64,000 nucleotides of DNA from contig NZ_JGVW01000069.1 in NCBI RefSeq assembly GCF_000687455.2, forward strand, positions 1 to 64,000, read 5' to 3'. This document shows, piece by piece, positions 27,631 through 36,415 of the stretch. A program made the position numbers and the translations under genes. Below the pieces are notes generated by a model. The model was not told where the DNA came from. It did not search any database and saw nothing but the letters and a program-made list of their open reading frames with translations. This DNA comes from Burkholderia sp. lig30. Its GTDB lineage: Bacteria; Pseudomonadota; Gammaproteobacteria; Burkholderiales; Burkholderiaceae. The first letter of the stretch is position 1, and each line of letters opens with the position of its first letter.

Positions 27631-28281
27631 TTGTCTATGCAATCTTCCCGCCAGAACCCGCGCGGACAGGCCGCCGGCCCCGGCGGCACCCCCGCTTCGC
27701 AAGGCTCGCGGCGCGGCCGCTGGATGCTGCTGCTGATCGCATTCGTGTGCGCGGCGCCGGTGATCGCGTCGTATTTCACCTATTACGTGATCAAGCCGCA
27801 CGGCGGCTCGACGAACTACGGCACGCTGATCGACCCGCAGCGCCCGATTCCGCCGGCGCTGACGGTCACCGACGAAACCGGCAAGACGATCCCGCTCGCG
27901 TCGCTGCGCGGCGTGTGGCTGCTCGTGATGGCCGACCGCAGCGCGTGCGACGAAGCCTGCGCGACCAAGCTCTACTTCATGCGCCAGGTGCGCGCGACGC
28001 AGGCCGGCGAGCGGCAGCGGATCACGACGGTGTGGCTGCGCAGCGATACCGGCCCGATTCCGCAGAACGTGAGCGACGCGTATCCGGACACCCGCAAGCT
28101 CGTCGCCGATCCGGCGGCGGTCGCCGCGTGGCTGCCGGCGGACGCCGGCACGCAGGTCTCCGACCACATCTACATGGTCGATCCGAACGGCAACCTGATG
28201 ATGCGCTTCCCGAAGAATCCGAACCCGAGCAAGATCAAGGGCGACGTGACGAAGCTGCTGAAGTGGTCGAGCATCGGCTGA
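27631..28281 (+). CDS. Membrane-anchored SCO-like/thioredoxin-fold protein in the cox cluster
   Basis: A 216-aa protein with a Gly/Pro-rich cytoplasmic start, one transmembrane helix (about residues 31-52) and a periplasmic thioredoxin-like domain. MADRSACDEACATKLYF resembles the SCO copper motif but spaced as CDEAC. The end, DHIYMVDPNGNLMMRFP, is the usual SCO and peroxiredoxin strand. It probably acts in oxidase maturation. TTG 27631 is preferred because GAGAGG ends seven bases upstream; ATG 27637 is the alternative. Confidence 0.65.
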   Translation: MSMQSSRQNPRGQAAGPGGTPASQGSRRGRWMLLLIAFVCAAPVIASYFTYYVIKPHGGSTNYGTLIDPQRPIPPALTVTDETGKTIPLASLRGVWLLVMADRSACDEACATKLYFMRQVRATQAGERQRITTVWLRSDTGPIPQNVSDAYPDTRKLVADPAAVAAWLPADAGTQVSDHIYMVDPNGNLMMRFPKNPNPSKIKGDVTKLLKWSSIG

Positions 28282-28304
28282 CGCGCCGGTAACGAGGGAA
28301 TCCG

Positions 28305-29417
28305 ATGTCGTATTTAATGCAACTTGGCCTGATCGGCTTCTGTATCGCGCTGCTGCCGCTGTCGTACGTGTGGGTGAAGGCGGACGACAACAAGTTCCGC
28401 AAGTTGGTCTGGATCACCACGTTCCTCACGCTCGATCTCGTGATGTTCGGCGGCTTCACGCGCCTGACCGACTCCGGGCTCGGCTGCCCGGACTGGCCGG
28501 GCTGCTACGGCACGTCGTCGCCGTTCATCGCGCACGCGGCGATCACCGCCGCGCACCAGGCGATGCCGACCGGCCCTGTCAGCATGATGAAGGCGTGGAT
28601 CGAGATGATTCACCGCTATTTCGCGATGGCGATCGGCGTGCTGATCATCGCGCAGACGGTGATCGCATGGGCCGCGCGCCTGCGCCGCCGGTCGCTCCAC
28701 GTGTCGCCGTGGTGGCCGACCGGCCTGCTCGCGCTGATCCTCGTGCAGGGCGCGTTCGGTGCGTGGACGGTCACGATGAAGCTGCAGCCGGTGATCGTCA
28801 CGACCCACCTGCTGCTCGGCCTGATGCTGCTCGGCACGCTCGGCTGGCTCGCCGCGCGGCAGACGCCGCTGCCCGCCCTCGAGCCGGAGGTGGGCCGGTA
28901 TCGCGCGGCCGCGCTCGCGGCGCTCGTGCTGCTCGTCGCGCAGATCGCGCTCGGCGGATGGGTCAGCACGAACTACGCGGTGCTCGCCTGCACCGATTTC
29001 CCGACCTGCAACGGCCAGTGGATTCCGCCGATGGATTTCCGGCAGGGCTTCCACCTGTGGCGCGCGCTCGGCATGACGGGCGACGGCGACGCGATCACCC
29101 AGGACGCGCTCGTCGCGATCCACTGGACGCACCGGACGTTCGCGTTCGTCGTCGTCGCGTACCTGGCCGCGTTCGCGTGGAAGATGCGCCGCTTCGCGTC
29201 GTTGCGGCGGCCGGCGACCGGCGTGCTCGCGGTGGTCGTGCTGCAGTTCGTCACCGGCCTGACCAACATCGTGCTGCAGTGGCCGCTGCCGGTCGCGGTC
29301 GCCCATAACGGCGGGGCCGCGATCCTGCTGCTGCTCGTCGTCATGTTAAACTTTCGCATCCTTTCAAACCGTCCCGGCCGCGTTGCGCTGTCCGCGCGCG
29401 ACGCCGCGCACGCGTGA
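28305..29417 (+). CDS. ctaA: Haem A synthase
   Basis: A 370-aa eight-helix membrane enzyme oxidising haem O to haem A. Conserved blocks: [20 protein letters not shown] near the start, [30 protein letters not shown], and [12 protein letters not shown]. The paired histidines bind haem b and substrate haem. Its stop overlaps the region before ctaB, which begins 11 bp later, so both are co-translated. Confidence 0.95.
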   Translation: MSYLMQLGLIGFCIALLPLSYVWVKADDNKFRKLVWITTFLTLDLVMFGGFTRLTDSGLGCPDWPGCYGTSSPFIAHAAITAAHQAMPTGPVSMMKAWIEMIHRYFAMAIGVLIIAQTVIAWAARLRRRSLHVSPWWPTGLLALILVQGAFGAWTVTMKLQPVIVTTHLLLGLMLLGTLGWLAARQTPLPALEPEVGRYRAAALAALVLLVAQIALGGWVSTNYAVLACTDFPTCNGQWIPPMDFRQGFHLWRALGMTGDGDAITQDALVAIHWTHRTFAFVVVAYLAAFAWKMRRFASLRRPATGVLAVVVLQFVTGLTNIVLQWPLPVAVAHNGGAAILLLLVVMLNFRILSNRPGRVALSARDAAHA

Positions 29418-29428
29418 CACCAGCGCCC

Positions 29429-30331
29429 ATGCAAAGCACCTTGTCCCAATCGCCCGGTAGCCGAATCTCCCAGTACATGGCGTTGACGAAGCCGCGCGTC
29501 ACGCAGCTCGCGGTGTTCTGCGCCGTGATCGGCATGTTCCTCGCGACGCCGGGCATGGTGCCGTGGAAGGTGCTGGTCGGCGGCACGGTCGGGATCTGGA
29601 TGCTGGCGGGCGCGGCGTTCGCGATCAACTGTCTCGTCGAGCAGAAGATCGACGCGCTGATGCGCCGCACCGCGTGGCGCCCGTCGGCGCGCGGCGAGAT
29701 CACGACCGCGCAGATCCTGGTGTTTTCGGCCGTGCTCGGCAGCATCGGCGCGTGGACGCTCTACACGTTCACGAATCCGCTGACGATGTGGCTGACGATC
29801 GCGACGTTCGTCGGCTACGCGGTGATCTACACGCTGCTGCTGAAGCCCGCGACGCCGCAGAACATCGTGATCGGCGGCGCGTCCGGCGCGATGCCGCCGG
29901 CGCTCGGCTGGGCCGCGGTGACGGGCGCGGTGCCCGGCGACGCGTGGATTCTCGTGCTGATCATTTTCGTCTGGACGCCGCCGCACTTCTGGGTGCTCGC
30001 GCTGTACCGCCGCAAGGACTACGAGAACGCCGGCCTGCCGATGCTGCCGGTCACGCACGGCGAGCAGTACACGCGGCTGCATATCCTGCTCTATACGGTG
30101 GTCCTGTTTGCGGTCACGCTGATGCCGTTCATCTCGGGCATGAGCGGGGTCGTCTACCTGGCGAGCGCGGTGCTGCTCGGCGCGGTGTTCCTCGCGTATG
30201 CGTGGAAGATCTACCGCGACTACTCCGACGCGCTGGCCCGCAAGGCATTCCGCTATTCGATCGTCTACCTGTCGCTGCTGTTCGCGGCGCTGCTCGTCGA
30301 CCACTACGCGCGCCCGCTGCTCGGCGCGTAA
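29429..30331 (+). CDS. ctaB: Protohaem IX farnesyltransferase (haem O synthase)
   Basis: A 300-aa UbiA-family prenyltransferase that farnesylates haem b to haem O, the substrate of CtaA. The aspartate-rich motifs are the family's usual sites, seen here as [19 protein letters not shown] and the [16 protein letters not shown] region. The start [24 protein letters not shown] is at ATG 29429; a GTG at 29414 overlaps the ctaA stop but lacks support. It works with CtaA to supply haem A to CoxA. Confidence 0.95.
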   Translation: MQSTLSQSPGSRISQYMALTKPRVTQLAVFCAVIGMFLATPGMVPWKVLVGGTVGIWMLAGAAFAINCLVEQKIDALMRRTAWRPSARGEITTAQILVFSAVLGSIGAWTLYTFTNPLTMWLTIATFVGYAVIYTLLLKPATPQNIVIGGASGAMPPALGWAAVTGAVPGDAWILVLIIFVWTPPHFWVLALYRRKDYENAGLPMLPVTHGEQYTRLHILLYTVVLFAVTLMPFISGMSGVVYLASAVLLGAVFLAYAWKIYRDYSDALARKAFRYSIVYLSLLFAALLVDHYARPLLGA

Positions 30332-30349
30332 CTCAACGGTTTGAACGCG

Positions 30350-30970
30350 ATGCTCAATTCATGGTTGGGGCGCGGTGCGCGCCGGGGCTGGCTGCTTGCC
30401 TGCGCGTTCGCGGGCGCATTGCTGCTCGCGGCGTGCGACAACAGCGCGCCGAAGTTCCAGAACCTCGACATCACCGGCAACACGCAGTTCGGCAGCGATT
30501 TCGCGCTGCCCGACACGACCGGCAAGGTGCGCACGCTCGGCGACTTCAAGGGCCGCGCGGTCGTGCTGTTCTTCGGCTATACCCATTGCCCGGACGTGTG
30601 CCCGACCACCATGGCCGAGCTGTCCGAGGCGCTGAAGGAGCTCGGGCCGGATGCCGCGAAGCGCGTGCAGGTGCTGTTCGTCACGGTCGATCCGGAGCGC
30701 GACACGGCCCAGTTGCTCGGCCAGTACGTGCCGGCGTTCAATCCGGCCTTCATCGGCCTGCGTCCGGCCGACGAAGCGCAGTTGAAGAAGGTGACGAAGG
30801 ATTTCCGCGTCTATTACGCGAAGGTGCCGGGCAAGACGCCCGGCAGCTACACGATGGATCACACGGCCGCGAGCTACGTGTTCGACACCAACGGCAAGCT
30901 GCGCCTGTTCGTGCGCGACGGGCAGGGCCCGGGGTCGTGGGTGCACGACCTGAAGCTGTTGCTGGACTGA
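30350..30970 (+). CDS. SCO1/SenC-family copper chaperone, lipoprotein
   Basis: A 206-aa lipoprotein (lipobox LLAAC) with a thioredoxin-like domain. The copper site is CPDVC in GYTHCPDVCPTTMAEL together with the distal histidine in YTMDHTAASYVFD. SCO proteins load copper into the CuA centre of CoxB. It ends the oxidase gene cluster. ATG 30350 is used; a TTG at 30341 is possible. Confidence 0.94.
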   Translation: MLNSWLGRGARRGWLLACAFAGALLLAACDNSAPKFQNLDITGNTQFGSDFALPDTTGKVRTLGDFKGRAVVLFFGYTHCPDVCPTTMAELSEALKELGPDAAKRVQVLFVTVDPERDTAQLLGQYVPAFNPAFIGLRPADEAQLKKVTKDFRVYYAKVPGKTPGSYTMDHTAASYVFDTNGKLRLFVRDGQGPGSWVHDLKLLLD

Positions 30971-30985
30971 ACGCGGCGGCGTGCG

Positions 30986-31276
30986 TTACGGCAGCGCGGG
31001 CAGGTTGAAGCCCGGCGCCGCGCGCGTCATCCGGAATTCGGTGACGCGGTAGGTCGCGAGGCCATCGGTGACGAACGGGTCCGTTTTCAGGATCGCTTCG
31101 AGTTCGTCGCGGTCGATGCGGGCCGCGAGAATCACGCCGCCGTCGCGCGGCACCTTCGGGCCCGCCGCAATGAAGATCCCCTTGTCGAGAAGCGGCTGCA
31201 GGTACGCGCGGTGCCGCTCGAGCGCGTCGTCGATGCAATCGAGCGATGCGGTGTAGTGAATGTCGATGACGTACAT
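30986..31276 (-). CDS. YciI-family protein
   Basis: A 96-aa ferredoxin-like alpha-beta protein. The YciI core shows HYTASLDCIDDALERHRAYL with the conserved histidine and LLDKGIFIAAGPKVPRDGG. The biochemical role of the family is unsettled. The start MYVIDIHYTA is at 31276, and an upstream extension to 31423 lacks family similarity. It is convergent with the SCO gene. Confidence 0.85.
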   Translation of the reverse strand: MYVIDIHYTASLDCIDDALERHRAYLQPLLDKGIFIAAGPKVPRDGGVILAARIDRDELEAILKTDPFVTDGLATYRVTEFRMTRAAPGFNLPALP

Positions 31277-31558
31277 GACTTGCCTCGGAGTGTCCGCGGG
31301 GCGGTTCGCCCCGGCCAGGCGTTTTTGTAGCACAGTCCGACCCCATGTGTCCCGTGCGCGGCGAAGTGCGTCGCGTTCGGCGCCTGCATGCTCCCGCTGG
31401 TTCGCCCGGCGCCCGGCCTGCACCGGGATGGCGCATACCTATATAAGCGGGATGTATTTCACATCCCCGCGATCCTGTGACACCATTTGCCCCTTTCCAG
31501 CGAGCCGGTGCGTGACCGGCATCGCGTCCTTTTCAGTTTGCAAGAAAGCGAGAATCAG

Positions 31559-32374
31559 ATGAAGCGTCGCAGTCTCCTGAAGGTGTTTTCCGTGCTGGCC
31601 GCTGGTGCCGCGCTGACGTTGTCCGCCGGCGCACAGGCGCAGGACAAGGTGATCAAGGTCGGCACGGTGGCCGGCCCGGACGCGGAAGTGTGGCAACTCG
31701 TGCAGAAGGTCGCGAAGGAGAAGGAAGGCCTGACCGTCAAGGTCATCGAGTTCAACGACTACGTGCAGCCGAACGCGGCGCTCGACGCGGGCGATCTCGA
31801 CGCGAACAGCTTTCAGCACCAGCCGTACCTCGACAGCCAGGTGAAGCAGCGCGGCTACAAGATCGTCAGCGCGGGCCTGACCTACATTTCGCCGATGGGC
31901 GTCTATTCGAAGAAGTTCAAGGCGCTGAAGGACCTGCCGCAAGGCGCGAAGCTCGCGGTGCCGAACGATCCGTCGAACGAGAACCGCGCGCTGCTGCTGC
32001 TGCAGGCGCAAGGCGTCGTCAAGCTGAAGGCGGGCGCCGGCACGGGCGGCAACAATGCGACGGTGCTCGACATCGCCGACAACCCGAAGAAGCTGAAGAT
32101 CTCCGAGCTGGATGCGGCGCAGCTGCCGCGCGTGCTGTCGGACGTCGACGCTGCCGTGGTCAACACCAACTATGCGCTCGCCGCGAACCTGCAGCCGACC
32201 AAGGACGCGATCGCGCTCGAGTCGCTGACGAGCCCGTACGCGAACCTGATCGCGGTGCGCGCAAAGGACAAGGATCAGCAGTGGGTGAAGAAGCTGGTCA
32301 AGGCGTACCAGTCGCCGGAGGTGAAGGAATTCATCAAGAAGCAGTTCAAGGGTTCGATGGTCGCGTCGTTCTGA
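31559..32374 (+). CDS. MetQ/NlpA-family ABC substrate-binding protein (orphan)
   Basis: A 271-aa periplasmic binding protein with a signal peptide ending SAGAQA. The fold landmarks are VGTVAGPDAEVWQLV, DLDANSFQHQPYLDSQ and LPRVLSDVDAAVVNTNYAL, typical of methionine-binding MetQ. Unlike most NlpA-family members there is no lipobox cysteine. No MetN or MetI gene is adjacent, so it must use a transporter encoded elsewhere. Methionine or another small ligand is inferred. A strong terminator follows. Confidence 0.88.
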   Translation: MKRRSLLKVFSVLAAGAALTLSAGAQAQDKVIKVGTVAGPDAEVWQLVQKVAKEKEGLTVKVIEFNDYVQPNAALDAGDLDANSFQHQPYLDSQVKQRGYKIVSAGLTYISPMGVYSKKFKALKDLPQGAKLAVPNDPSNENRALLLLQAQGVVKLKAGAGTGGNNATVLDIADNPKKLKISELDAAQLPRVLSDVDAAVVNTNYALAANLQPTKDAIALESLTSPYANLIAVRAKDKDQQWVKKLVKAYQSPEVKEFIKKQFKGSMVASF

Positions 32375-32400
32375 GCGAGCCGAATCCACCGGTGGGCACG

Positions 32401-32430
32401 AAAGGCCTGCGCGCGGCGCAGGCCTTTTTT
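32401..32430 (+). terminator. Intrinsic terminator of the MetQ-like gene
   Basis: An 11-12-bp stem (AAGGCCTGCGC / GCGCAGGCCTT, 3-nt loop) is followed by a T-run, 26 bp after the stop. Confidence 0.88.
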
Positions 32431-32567
32431 GTGTGCGACGCCGGGACGGGCCGGCGGCAAGGAGGCGGCCTGCCCAAAGTGGTATCCTCGTGCGCTCGCC
32501 GCCGCGCCATGCAACGGCCGCCGCGGGATTCCAGCAATTAAAACCGATAATCGGGGGGGACTGACCC

Positions 32568-33536
32568 ATGAAGCGTTTCAACGCATTTGCAATTCGTTCG
32601 ATCGTGGCCGGCGTCGCATCGCTGGCGATGGTGTGCGGCGCCGCGCACGCGCAGACCGTCAAGGTGCTGTCGATCGTCGATCACCCGGCGCTCGACGCGA
32701 TCCGCGACGGCGTGCGTGCCGAGCTGAAGGCCGAGGGCTACGGCGACGACAAGCTCAAGTGGGAATACCAGAGCGCGCAGGGCAATACCGGCACCGCCGC
32801 GCAGATCGCCCGCAAGTTCATCGGCGACCGTCCGGACGTGATCGTCGCGATCGCGACGCCGGCCGCGCAGGCGGTTGTCGCGTCGACGAAGAGCGTGCCG
32901 GTCGTCTATGCGGGCGTGACCGATCCGGTCGCCGCACAGCTCGTGAAGGGCTGGGGGCCGTCGGGCACCAACGTGACGGGCGTGTCCGACAAGCTGCCGC
33001 TCGACCGGCAGGTCGCGCTGATCAAGCGCGTGGTGCCGTCGGCGAAGACGGTCGGCATGGTCTACAACCCGGGCGAGGCGAATTCGGTCGTCGTCGTCAA
33101 CGAGCTGAAGGCGCTGCTCGCGAAGCAGGGCATGAGCCTCAAGGAAGCGGCGGCGCCGCGCACGGTCGACATCGGCCCGGCCGCGAAGAGCCTGATCGGC
33201 AAGGTCGACGTGATCTACACGAACACCGACAACAACGTCGTGTCCGCGTACGAGGCGCTCGTGAAGGTCGCGAACGAGGCGAAGATCCCGCTCATCGCGG
33301 GCGACACCGACAGCGTGAAGCGCGGCGGCATCGCGGCGCTCGGCATCAACTACGGCGATCTCGGGCGCCAGACCGGCAAGGTGGTCGCGCGGATCCTGAA
33401 GGGCGAGAAGCCGGGCGCGATCGCGTCGGAGACGAGCAGCAACCTCGAGCTGTTCGTGAACACGTCGGCCGCCGCGAAGCAGGGCGCGACGCTGTCGCCG
33501 GATCTCGTCAAGGAAGCGAAGACGGTCATCCGTTGA
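32568..33536 (+). CDS. ABC transporter substrate-binding protein (PF04392-type, TrpX-like)
   Basis: A 322-aa periplasmic binding protein with a signal peptide (cleavage after GAAHA). It is of the PF04392 family: VLSIVDHPALDAIRDGVRAEL, DVIVAIATPAAQAVV and VGMVYNPGEANSVVVV are recognisable. Related systems import tryptophan or tyrosine-like ligands, but the substrate here cannot be deduced. It heads a three-gene operon with permease and ATPase; a strong intercistronic hairpin separates it from the permease. Confidence 0.85.
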   Translation: MKRFNAFAIRSIVAGVASLAMVCGAAHAQTVKVLSIVDHPALDAIRDGVRAELKAEGYGDDKLKWEYQSAQGNTGTAAQIARKFIGDRPDVIVAIATPAAQAVVASTKSVPVVYAGVTDPVAAQLVKGWGPSGTNVTGVSDKLPLDRQVALIKRVVPSAKTVGMVYNPGEANSVVVVNELKALLAKQGMSLKEAAAPRTVDIGPAAKSLIGKVDVIYTNTDNNVVSAYEALVKVANEAKIPLIAGDTDSVKRGGIAALGINYGDLGRQTGKVVARILKGEKPGAIASETSSNLELFVNTSAAAKQGATLSPDLVKEAKTVIR

Positions 33537-33543
33537 GCCATGA

Positions 33544-33577
33544 CAGGCCACGCGCCGCATGGCCGGCGCGTGGCCTG
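33544..33577 (+). terminator. Strong intercistronic hairpin between binding-protein and permease genes
   Basis: A 14-bp perfect stem (33544-33557 with 33564-33577, 6-nt loop) starts 8 bp after the binding-protein stop and has no T-run. Its place fits a 3'-stabiliser or partial terminator that favours excess binding protein over permease. Confidence 0.5.
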
Positions 33578-33684
33578 AGCTGAACGAACGACCGACCACG
33601 TGGACGGCGGCCCTTGCCGGGGCCGCGCGTCCGTTTCGCTTCGGCCGGGCATCGCCGGCCGGAACGCAACAGGATTTCCCCATC

Positions 33685-34581
33685 ATGTCTCTCTTCTCGT
33701 TTCTGGGCGCGCTGGAGATCGGGCTGATCTTCAGTCTCGTCGCGCTCGGGGTGCTGATCTCGTTTCGCATCCTCAATTTTCCCGACCTGACCGTCGACGG
33801 CAGCTTCCCGCTTGGCGGCGCGGTCGCCGCGACGCTGATTTCGGCAGGCTACGACCCGTTCGCCGCGACCGCGATCGCGATCGCCGCGGGCGCGCTCGCC
33901 GGCTTCATCACCGGCTGGCTGAACGTGCGCCTGAAGATCATGGATCTGCTCGCCAGCATCCTGATGATGATCGCGCTCTACTCGGTGAACCTGCGGATCA
34001 TGGGCCGGCCGAACGTGCCGCTCATCACCGAACCGACGATTTTCACCGTGCTGCAGCCCGACTGGATGCCCGATTACGTGCTGCGTCCGGCGCTGTTGTG
34101 CGTCGTCGTCGTGGTCGCGAAGCTCGGCCTCGACTGGTTCTTCTCGTCGCAGCTCGGCCTCGCGATGCGCGCGACCGGCGCGAATCCCCGCATGGCGCGC
34201 GCGCAGGGCATCGCGACGGGCCGCGCGACGCTCGCCGGGATGGCGCTGTCGAACGCGCTCGTCGCGCTCGCCGGCGCGCTGTTTGCGCAGACCCAGGGCG
34301 GCGCGGACATCTCGATGGGCATCGGCACGATCGTGATCGGGCTGGCCGCGGTGATCATCGGCGAAACGCTGCTGCCCGCGCGCCGTCTGGTGCTGACGAC
34401 GCTCGCCGTCGTGCTCGGGGCGATCGTCTACCGCTTCTTCATCGCGCTCGCGCTGAACAGCGAATTCATCGGCCTGAAGGCGCAGGACCTGAATCTCGTG
34501 ACCGCCGCGCTGGTGACGGTCGCGCTGGTGCTGCCCGCGACGCGCAAGAAGCTGTTCGCGCGCAAGAACGGAGGGGCATGA
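33685..34581 (+). CDS. ABC transporter permease (TrpY-like)
   Basis: A 298-aa integral membrane permease with about nine helices of the branched-chain amino-acid/TrpY type. Landmarks: LTVDGSFPLGGAVAATLI, ATGANPRMARAQGIATG (cytoplasmic coupling loop) and GIGTIVIGLAAVIIGETLLP. It works with the binding protein before it and the ATPase after it. The stop overlaps the ATPase start by four bases (ATGA). Confidence 0.88.
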   Translation: MSLFSFLGALEIGLIFSLVALGVLISFRILNFPDLTVDGSFPLGGAVAATLISAGYDPFAATAIAIAAGALAGFITGWLNVRLKIMDLLASILMMIALYSVNLRIMGRPNVPLITEPTIFTVLQPDWMPDYVLRPALLCVVVVVAKLGLDWFFSSQLGLAMRATGANPRMARAQGIATGRATLAGMALSNALVALAGALFAQTQGGADISMGIGTIVIGLAAVIIGETLLPARRLVLTTLAVVLGAIVYRFFIALALNSEFIGLKAQDLNLVTAALVTVALVLPATRKKLFARKNGGA

Positions 34582-35378
34582 CCATGTTGTCCGCACAAGA
34601 CCTGAAGCTCACCTTCAACCCGGGCACGCCGATCGAGACGCGCGCGCTGCGCGGCCTCACGCTCGAGATTCCCGACGGCCAGTTCGTTGCGGTGATCGGC
34701 TCGAACGGCGCCGGCAAGTCCACCTTCCTGAACGCGATCAGCGGCGACCAGCGGGTCGACACCGGCCGGATCGCGATCGACGGCATCGACGTCACGCGCC
34801 AGCCGGCGTGGGATCGCGCGCACCTCGTCGCGCGCGTGTTCCAGGACCCGATGGCGGGCACCTGCGAGGCGCTGACGATCGAGGAGAACATGGCGCTCGC
34901 GCTCGCGCGCGGCGTGCGGCGCGGCTTCCGGCCGGCGCTCGACCGTGACGCGCGCGAGCGTTTCCGCGACAAGCTGCGGCTGCTCAATCTTGGCCTCGAG
35001 AACCGCCTGTCCGACCGGATCGGCCTGCTGTCCGGCGGCCAGCGGCAGGCAGTGAGCCTGCTGATGGCGTCGCTGCAGCCGTCGCGGATCCTGCTGCTCG
35101 ACGAGCACACGGCGGCGCTCGACCCGAAGACGGCGGCGTTCGTGCTGGAGCTGACCGCGCGCATCGTGTCGGAGAACAAGCTGACGACGATGATGGTCAC
35201 GCACAGCATGCGTCAGGCGCTCGATTACGGCGATCGCACCGTGATGCTGCATCAGGGGCAGGTGGTGCTCGACGTGTCGGGCGACGAGCGCCGCGGACTC
35301 GACGTGCCGGATCTGCTGCGAATGTTCGAGAAGATGCGCCACGAACAGCTCGACGACGACGCGCTGCTGCTCGGCTGA
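34578..35378 (+). CDS. ABC transporter ATP-binding protein
   Basis: A 266-aa ABC ATPase with Walker A GSNGAGKST (residues 41-49), signature LSGGQRQAV, Walker B ILLLDEHTAALDP and the H-loop VTHSM. It starts at the ATG overlapping the permease stop, so translation is coupled. With the two preceding genes it forms a PF04392-type importer. A weak hairpin terminator follows. Confidence 0.92.
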   Translation: MTMLSAQDLKLTFNPGTPIETRALRGLTLEIPDGQFVAVIGSNGAGKSTFLNAISGDQRVDTGRIAIDGIDVTRQPAWDRAHLVARVFQDPMAGTCEALTIEENMALALARGVRRGFRPALDRDARERFRDKLRLLNLGLENRLSDRIGLLSGGQRQAVSLLMASLQPSRILLLDEHTAALDPKTAAFVLELTARIVSENKLTTMMVTHSMRQALDYGDRTVMLHQGQVVLDVSGDERRGLDVPDLLRMFEKMRHEQLDDDALLLG

Positions 35379-35430
35379 CGCGGCAGGCTGGATGGCCTGC
35401 CGGAGCCGGACGGTTCGGGCAGGCCGATGC

Positions 35431-35458
35431 GGCCGGGCGATTGCGGCCCGGCCTCTTT
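35431..35458 (+). terminator. Terminator-like hairpin after the ABC operon
   Basis: GGCCGGGC / GCCCGGCC form an 8-bp stem with a 7-nt loop followed by TCTTT, about 50 bp after the ATPase stop. Confidence 0.5.
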
Positions 35459-35507
35459 CAAAGGCGGGCTTTCGGCGGGTCGACGTGCCGCGCATGGCCT
35501 GAGATGG

Positions 35508-35560
35508 GCGCGGCCTGACGTGGCGCGGCCTGACGCGGGGCGACCTGACGCGGCCCGACC
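35508..35560. repeat. Imperfect 15-bp tandem repeats
   Basis: Three adjacent 15-mers (GCGCGGCCTGACGTG, GCGCGGCCTGACGCG, GGGCGACCTGACGCG) and a partial fourth (GCCCGACC) lie in tandem. The flanks hold weaker relatives such as GGCCTGAGATG. The unit does not form an obvious palindrome. Confidence 0.7.
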
Positions 35561-35664
35561 GATCCAGCACGAAACGCGGCGCGCCAGGTGCCGCGTTGTC
35601 CTCTTCTCGACGGCGCCCCGGTCCATGCGCCCGGGGCTGTCCCGCGGCGGCGTCTTGCCATATA

Positions 35665-35680
35665 CTGTATATCCATACAG
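35665..35680 (+). promoter_or_regulatory. LexA (SOS) operator upstream of imuA
   Basis: CTGTATATCCATACAG has perfect CTGT and ACAG half-sites with the 8-bp centre of the LexA consensus. It lies 16 bp before the imuA ATG at 35696. LexA control of imuA-imuB-dnaE2 is well known in proteobacteria, so the cassette should be DNA-damage induced. Confidence 0.88.
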
Positions 35681-35695
35681 TATATGGGTGGCGTC

Positions 35696-36415
35696 ATGCT
35701 CGCATCCTCCATTTCTCCCGAAACGCTGCATCCGTCCTTGTGGCGCGGCTCCCAGCTCGCGCAGGGCGGCTTGCGCACGATCGACACAGGCTTCGCGGCG
35801 CTGTCGGCCGAGTTGCCGGGCGGCGGCTGGCCGGTCGGCGGTCTCGTCGAATTGCTGGTGCCGCAGGCCGGCTGTGGCGAGATGCGGCTGCTCGCGCCGG
35901 CGCTGGCGCGCACCGTGAGCGGCGCGCGGCCGCTCGCACTCGTCGCGCCGCCGCATGCGCCGCACGCGGCGGCGCTCGCGGGGCTGGGCGTGCCGGGCGA
36001 CGCGCTGCTGTGGCTGCGTGCCGGGCGCGGCACGGATGCGCTCTGGGCCGCCGAACAGGCGCTGAGGGCCGGCTGCTGCGGCGCGCTGCTGCTCTGGCAG
36101 GAGACGGTGCGCCACGAGGCGCTGCGGCGGCTGCATCTCGCGGCCGCGCGCTCGGCCGGCACGCTGTTCGTCATGCTGCGGCCGCTCGCCGCCGCGCAGC
36201 AGCCGTCGCCGGCGCTGCTGCGGCTCGCGCTCTTTCCCGAGCCGGCCGGCGTCGCGGTCGAGATCGTCAAGCGTCGCGGGCCGGTGCGGCGCGATGCGCT
36301 GTCGCTGGTGCTGCCCCCTTCCCCGATTCTGGAGAGCCGCCATGCGCGTCTTTCTCGGCGTGCATCTGCCGAGCCTGCCGCTCGACGTGTTCCGGCCGCT
36401 GCCCGCGCAGCCTGA
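35696..36415 (+). CDS. imuA: SOS mutagenesis protein ImuA
   Basis: A 239-aa RecA/SulA-like protein, first gene of the damage-inducible mutasome. The conserved start is LHPSLWRGSQLAQG, and the core has ELPGGGWPVGGLVELL; the Walker-A-like position reads PQAGCGEMR and lacks the lysine expected of a P-loop. ATG 35696 is used because GGGTGG lies four bases upstream; an in-frame ATG at 35684 also exists. The C-terminal end overlaps imuB by 74 bp. Confidence 0.85.
   Translation: MLASSISPETLHPSLWRGSQLAQGGLRTIDTGFAALSAELPGGGWPVGGLVELLVPQAGCGEMRLLAPALARTVSGARPLALVAPPHAPHAAALAGLGVPGDALLWLRAGRGTDALWAAEQALRAGCCGALLLWQETVRHEALRRLHLAAARSAGTLFVMLRPLAAAQQPSPALLRLALFPEPAGVAVEIVKRRGPVRRDALSLVLPPSPILESRHARLSRRASAEPAARRVPAAARAA

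Larger units (their letters stand above)
35379..35695. other. Intergenic region before the imu cassette with hairpin, tandem repeats and LexA box
   Basis: About 317 bp separates the ABC operon from imuA. It holds a terminator-like hairpin at 35431-35458, an imperfect 15-bp tandem repeat at 35508-35560 and, near the right end, the LexA operator that controls imuA-imuB-dnaE2. No gene is evident. Confidence 0.6.
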
